NCBI GenBank assembly: GCA_965603295.1
Contig: CBFDCL010000047.1
Location: 1 to 16,798 of the forward strand
From: JAFGWO01 sp965603295
GTDB taxonomy: Bacteria > BMS3Abin14
Direction: 5' to 3'
DNA length: 16,798 nt
A program made the translations under genes and the position numbers. The notes beneath the pieces were generated by a model that saw only the letters and a list, made by a program, of their open reading frames with translations, did not search any database and was not told the DNA's origin. Below, one piece after another: positions 13,080-16,798 of the stretch; the stretch's first letter is position 1, and every line of letters begins with the position of its first letter.

Positions 13080-14036
13080 CTAAAGGTTCTCGGGAAAAAT
13101 GGTGATCTTGGCCTGTTTCTTCAGCGAATCCATCCATTCCTTGAAAAAAGCTTCCTGGCGTTTCAAAAAAATGCGGGAGGAGATTTCGTCCCGGACCTCT
13201 TCCAGATCCGGGGATCTCGGGGGAAAACGTTCCTCAACTTTGAAAAGATGAAAGCCGTAGGGGGATTGGACCACCTTGCTGAGGGTTCCGCTCCGGTATC
13301 TGAAAACGACTTGATCGAACTCCTCGGGCATCTGTCCTTTTGAAAAAACTCCCAGGTCCCCCCCCTCCTTCGCATCCGGGCTCAAGGAATGAACGCGGGC
13401 CAGTTCTTCAAAATCCTCTCCCTTAAGGATGCGGCTTCGCAGGGCATCGGCTTCCTCCTCCGTAGCTACGACGATCTGGCGGGCATGCACCTGGAGGGGC
13501 CGTTCGAACTCCTTCTTGTTGGTTTTGTAATAGCTGCTTATTTCATCGTCGCTCACATGGATAACACTGTCGATCTGCCTGTGGATGAGATTGTCGATCA
13601 ATAGTTTTTCCCGGCGCTCTTCTTTCCATTCCTCCAGTTTCAGGCCGATCCTCTCCAGGGTCTCGTTGAGGGTGTCCTTGGGATAATCCTCCTTTAACTG
13701 TTTTATCTCCCGGTTCAGCTCCTCTTCAGAGACCGACATTCCGAGCATTTCGGCTTCCTGAAGAAGCAGACTGGTTTCGATAAGCCGGTTTAAGAATCCC
13801 ATCTTCAACTCAGATGTAGAAGAGGACTCCGTCTGGGAAAGGTTGGCCCGCCGGGTAAAGCGTTGGTACTGGTTGTCGAAAACAGAGGCCGTGATGGGTT
13901 TACCGTTGACCACGGCTACCAGCTTTTTCGGCTGCTGCGTCTCCTGAAGCGGCCCGGGGGACAGTTGAAAAAAGACAAGCACGGCTCCAATACAAACAGC
14001 CGCAAGAAAGATAACAAGAAGGATCGCTTTTTTCAT
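13080..14036 (-). CDS. Membrane-anchored parvulin-type peptidylprolyl isomerase (PrsA/SurA-like)
   Basis: A 318-residue protein. A hydrophobic N-terminus (~4-23), with no lipobox Cys at a fitting position, suggests an uncleaved anchor or signal peptide. A helical chaperone region follows (VAVVNGKPITASVFDNQYQR ~41-60; LNRLIETSLLLQEAEMLGM ~81-99). The parvulin PpiC domain (~180-275) has HARQIVV, FEELARVHSLSPDAKEGGDL and SPYGFHLFKVEE. The rest is charged and helical. Probable role: folding of proteins after export. ATG at 14036 has a GAGA sequence at good distance. It lies 75 bp downstream of mfd and 13 bp upstream of the second PPIase; placement of such PPIases beside mfd is, as I recall, seen in Geobacter-type deltaproteobacteria. 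Confidence 0.92.
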   Translation of the reverse strand: MKKAILLVIFLAAVCIGAVLVFFQLSPGPLQETQQPKKLVAVVNGKPITASVFDNQYQRFTRRANLSQTESSSTSELKMGFLNRLIETSLLLQEAEMLGMSVSEEELNREIKQLKEDYPKDTLNETLERIGLKLEEWKEERREKLLIDNLIHRQIDSVIHVSDDEISSYYKTNKKEFERPLQVHARQIVVATEEEADALRSRILKGEDFEELARVHSLSPDAKEGGDLGVFSKGQMPEEFDQVVFRYRSGTLSKVVQSPYGFHLFKVEERFPPRSPDLEEVRDEISSRIFLKRQEAFFKEWMDSLKKQAKITIFPENL

Positions 14037-14111
14037 AATCTCTCATTTTACACGTTTAAACAGGAACTGTTTACTGTTTTTTTCCTGATAAACCATCCAC
14101 TTATCGAAAAA
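14037..14111. other. mfd-PPIase spacer with AT-rich inverted repeat
   Basis: TAAACAG (14057-14063), GAA, CTGTTTA (14067-14073) form a perfect 7-bp stem, and a T7 run (14077-14083) follows on the plus strand. Because the flanking genes run on the minus strand, the T-run is on the wrong side for an mfd terminator. It may be a protein-binding site or part of an internal promoter region. Confidence 0.35.
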
Positions 14112-16798
14112 TCAGAGGGATCTTAATACATCCATCAGATATCCGACGCGATCCATAGGGCTGGAAAAGGTCGAGACATCCAGCTTCAGGGTTACGGGAG
14201 GAACGAAAGCCAGCCGCCGGTCGGATGTCAAAAGCTGGACCATGGCGTCGGGGGAGATCTTCGCCCGGGGATGAAAGACCACCAGAAGATAAGGACCCGC
14301 TGTGTCGATGCGTTCAATAGCCATGTCCCTGGCGACGATCTGCACCTCCATGCGCGTAAAGAGCCCCCGAACCGAAGGGGTGAACCGGCCGAACCTGTCT
14401 GTTGTTTCCTCCTCCAGAAGTTTCAGGGCCGAAAGGTCCGGGACGCTGGCCAGTCTTTTGTACAGGGTAAGCCGTTCACCCACGTCAGGCAGGTATTTCT
14501 CGGGCAGGAGAGAAGGTACGGGAAGGGTGATGACCGGGTCAACTTGGAGCCCAGCCTCCTGGCCGGCGGCTTCACGGACGGCCTGCTCGAGAAGCTGGGA
14601 ATAAAGTTCCAGACCGACGACCTCGATCTTTCCCGATTGTTCCTCTCCAAGGAGATTGCCGGCGCCCCTCATTTCCAGGTCGTAAGATGCGAGGCGGAAA
14701 CCGGAACCCAGTTCGGTCAGCTCCCTGAGGCTCCTTAACCTCTGCTTTGCGGTCCGGGTGACAGCCCCCTCCGGAGGGACCAGAAGGTAGGCATAAGCCA
14801 GGACGTGGGAGCGCCCCACTCTGCCCCTTAACTGATAGAGTTGAGCGAGTCCGAACCGATCGGCACGGTTAACGATAAGGGTATTGGCGTTGGCGATATC
14901 CAGACCTGATTCGATGATAGTGGTGGTGACGAGAACGTCGTACCGATTGTTCAGAAAGCCGACCATCACGTCCTCGAGCTGCTTTTCCCCCATCTGTCCA
15001 TGCGCCACTCCTACCCTCGCGTGGGGAACAGCTTTTCTGATCATCTCTGCAATGACTTCAATGCCGCGCACACGATTATGCACGAAATAAACCTGACCGC
15101 CTCGATCCATCTCCCTTAGAACGGCGTCCCTGATAAGGTCGACGTCGAAATATCGCACCTCTGTGTGAACCGACTTTCGGTTGGCAGGTGGGGTATGGAT
15201 AAGGGAGAGGTTTCTCAGTCCGGAGAATGCCTGGAAAAGCGTGCGAGGGATTGGTGTTGCCGACATGGTAAGGACATCAACCGTCTTCCGGAGGTTTTTC
15301 AGTTTCTCCTTGTGGCGGACTCCGAAACGGTGTTCCTCATCGATGATAGCGAGCCCAAGATCCTGAAACGCCACATCGTCGGAGAGAAGGCGGTGAGTTC
15401 CGATGACGATATCCAACTCTCCGAGAGCCAAGGATCGCAGGACGGATTTCTGTGCTCTCGGGGAAACAAAACGGCTCAGAAGGCCCACGTTCACCGGAAA
15501 GTTCTCGAGGCGGCTGGAAAAGTTCTGGAAGTGCTGCTGGGCCAGGATCGTTGTCGGTACCAGGACCGCCGTTTGTTTTCCTCCGACCGCTGCCAGGAAG
15601 GCGGCCCTTAAGGCTACCTCCGTTTTACCGAACCCCACATCTCCGCAGACGAGGCGGTCCATCGGTGTGGAGGCGACCATGTCGCCGATTACCTCTGTAA
15701 TGGTACGTTCCTGATCCGGTGTCTCCGTCCACGGAAACGACACCTCAAACTCCCGGAAAAGGTGTTCGGGAGAGGGGAAGGTGTGGCCGGAACGGTTCTG
15801 CCGGGCTGCGGATATCTTCAGCAGATCCCCGGCCATCAGGCGGAGGGAATGACGAACCCTGTTCTTGGAACGTTTCCACGCGGCGCCGCCCAGTTTGCTC
15901 AAAGGTGGAGGTGTTTCGGAGCCGCTCTGGTAGCTCTGGACCCGGTTCATCTGCCAGACAGGAACGTAAAGAGAGTCACCGCCGGCAAAAGACAGGTGCA
16001 GGAAATCGTCCATCGCGCCCGCCACCTCGATCTGTTTCAGACCCGCATAGAGGCCGATTCCATGATCGACATGAACCACCACGTCCCCATCCGAGAGGGA
16101 GCCGATGGGCAGATCCCACTCGGGGAACGCGGCACCGGCCTTCTTTCGGTGGGAGGAAGGTCCGAAAAGGTCGGCATCGCTGATGATGCGGAGATTCTCC
16201 CCCGGGAGGAAAAAACCTGCCGAAAGGGAACCGATGACAATAACAGGGACCCGAACGTCCCACGCCTCGGAGAAGGAACCGCAAATCTGCACCTTTCTTC
16301 CCATCTCCTCGAGGATAGACAGAAGTCTTTCCGCCGCCGAGGATGAGTGAAGAAGGATAATGGTTTTTCCCCGGCCATTCCTCTCAATAAGCCGTGCCAG
16401 TTCTAAAATCCGGTCCGGCCGGGAAGTCGGGAGGGTTGACGGCAGCGGTGGATGACATGGGACGGTCCACGTATGGTCCCTGTCGAAAAAACCGGTGTGG
16501 ACCTTTTCCCCGGAGGTGAGAATCTCCACGATATCCTCTGCCTTCCCGTAGACCTCCTCCGGCGGAGGGAAGGGCCGCGGCACGCGCTGGGCCGCGCACT
16601 GAAAGTGCCTGCCCAACTCCGACCTGGTTTCCTCAAACTCGTGAAGGAAAAAGAGGGGGTTCTCCGGGAAATGGTCCGTGGGATAGGATCCCTTTCCGTA
16701 AAGCATGGGAAGGAAGAGCCCTATTCCAGGGGGAAGGAGACGATCGCGAAACAGGGAGAGATACCGTTCCCTCTCCCCGGAGCCTGCCCCCGCGGCCG
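14112..16798 (-). CDS. mfd: Transcription-repair coupling factor Mfd (5' end beyond window)
   Basis: About 894 C-terminal residues of the ~1100-1150-residue Mfd translocase. It displaces stalled RNA polymerase at DNA lesions and recruits UvrA. Visible in order: part of the N-terminal UvrB-like region (PPGIGLFLP); the CarD-like RNAP-interaction domain (DGDVVVHVDHGIGLYAGLKQ, SLYVPVWQMNRVQSY); Walker A in LVCGDVGFGKTEVALRAAF; the DEEH box in IIDEEHRFGVRHK; SATPIPRTL (motif III); IIESGLDIANANTLIVNRAD with QLRGRVGRSHVLAYAYLL (motifs V/VI and TRG region); and the C-terminal UvrA-masking domain PSLLPEKYLPDVGERLTLYK. The frame is open to the window edge with no stop upstream of the internal ATG at 16706, so that Met is not the start; roughly 250 residues lie outside. 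First known gene of the operon with the two PPIases and the S4 protein. Confidence 0.98.
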   Translation of the reverse strand, partial: AAGAGSGERERYLSLFRDRLLPPGIGLFLPMLYGKGSYPTDHFPENPLFFLHEFEETRSELGRHFQCAAQRVPRPFPPPEEVYGKAEDIVEILTSGEKVHTGFFDRDHTWTVPCHPPLPSTLPTSRPDRILELARLIERNGRGKTIILLHSSSAAERLLSILEEMGRKVQICGSFSEAWDVRVPVIVIGSLSAGFFLPGENLRIISDADLFGPSSHRKKAGAAFPEWDLPIGSLSDGDVVVHVDHGIGLYAGLKQIEVAGAMDDFLHLSFAGGDSLYVPVWQMNRVQSYQSGSETPPPLSKLGGAAWKRSKNRVRHSLRLMAGDLLKISAARQNRSGHTFPSPEHLFREFEVSFPWTETPDQERTITEVIGDMVASTPMDRLVCGDVGFGKTEVALRAAFLAAVGGKQTAVLVPTTILAQQHFQNFSSRLENFPVNVGLLSRFVSPRAQKSVLRSLALGELDIVIGTHRLLSDDVAFQDLGLAIIDEEHRFGVRHKEKLKNLRKTVDVLTMSATPIPRTLFQAFSGLRNLSLIHTPPANRKSVHTEVRYFDVDLIRDAVLREMDRGGQVYFVHNRVRGIEVIAEMIRKAVPHARVGVAHGQMGEKQLEDVMVGFLNNRYDVLVTTTIIESGLDIANANTLIVNRADRFGLAQLYQLRGRVGRSHVLAYAYLLVPPEGAVTRTAKQRLRSLRELTELGSGFRLASYDLEMRGAGNLLGEEQSGKIEVVGLELYSQLLEQAVREAAGQEAGLQVDPVITLPVPSLLPEKYLPDVGERLTLYKRLASVPDLSALKLLEEETTDRFGRFTPSVRGLFTRMEVQIVARDMAIERIDTAGPYLLVVFHPRAKISPDAMVQLLTSDRRLAFVPPVTLKLDVSTFSSPMDRVGYLMDVLRSL

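Noticed and set aside
14057..14083. Plus-strand intrinsic terminator (7-bp stem plus T7)
   Set aside because: No plus-strand gene ends here; the stem is AT-rich and separated from the T-run by 3 nt. Kept only as an inverted repeat.
16384..16706. ATG 16706 as the true start of mfd
   Set aside because: The frame continues open to the window edge with Mfd-like residues, and the protein would lack its N-terminal UvrB-like domains.

Overview
The window looks like a chromosomal segment of a GC-rich, Gram-negative, probably anaerobic bacterium. The best guess is a deltaproteobacterial (Desulfobacterota-like) lineage. The reasons are several Cys-rich ferredoxin-type proteins, a DUF362/ferredoxin fusion, a TatB-TatC pair, PilZ and MshEN c-di-GMP domains, secreted SurA/PrsA-type parvulins downstream of mfd, and spacers filled with unusual short iterated repeats. 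This placement comes from protein style and gene order only; no search was possible. There are no rRNA or tRNA genes, insertion sequences, phage genes or CRISPR arrays.

Layout. 1-134: iterated-repeat spacer. 170-3536 (+): a Cys-rich 4Fe-4S protein, an M24 Xaa-Pro-type peptidase and a DUF362 + 2x4Fe-4S protein. 3537-3706: convergent spacer next to a 15-bp perfect inverted repeat that overlaps the DUF362 stop codon. 3707-4726 (-): moaA, preceded at 4780-4886 by a structured RNA that looks like a molybdenum-cofactor (Moco) riboswitch. 5010-7156 (-): tatB-tatC-MshEN/GAF-like operon with overlapping genes. 7157-7317: divergent regulatory region. 7318-8238 (+): nadA. 8239-8427: second iterated-repeat spacer. 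8428-9274 (-): a PilZ protein coupled to moaC, both starting at TTG. 9275-9449: divergent region with a near-consensus sigma70 promoter. 9450-11807 (+): a YjbQ-family protein, then an unusual zinc-ribbon/membrane/GltD-like oxidoreductase. 11845-16798 (-): mfd (5' end outside the window), two parvulin PPIases and an RqcP-like S4 protein, ending in an intrinsic terminator built into the last codons.

Themes. Molybdenum cofactor synthesis is represented twice (moaA and moaC, unlinked), and the moaA leader carries a probable metabolite-sensing RNA. Cofactor and redox work recurs: NadA (Fe-S), MoaA (radical SAM), two ferredoxin-like proteins and a flavoprotein. Two candidate c-di-GMP receptors lie 3 kb apart, each cotranscribed with a housekeeping gene. 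The mfd block combines transcription-coupled repair, envelope protein folding and ribosome-associated RNA binding.

Most noteworthy: the putative Moco riboswitch, which also argues against the longest moaA reading frame; the ATPase-less MshEN-GAF protein with both 24-residue c-di-GMP motifs intact; and the membrane-tethered zinc-ribbon GltD fusion.
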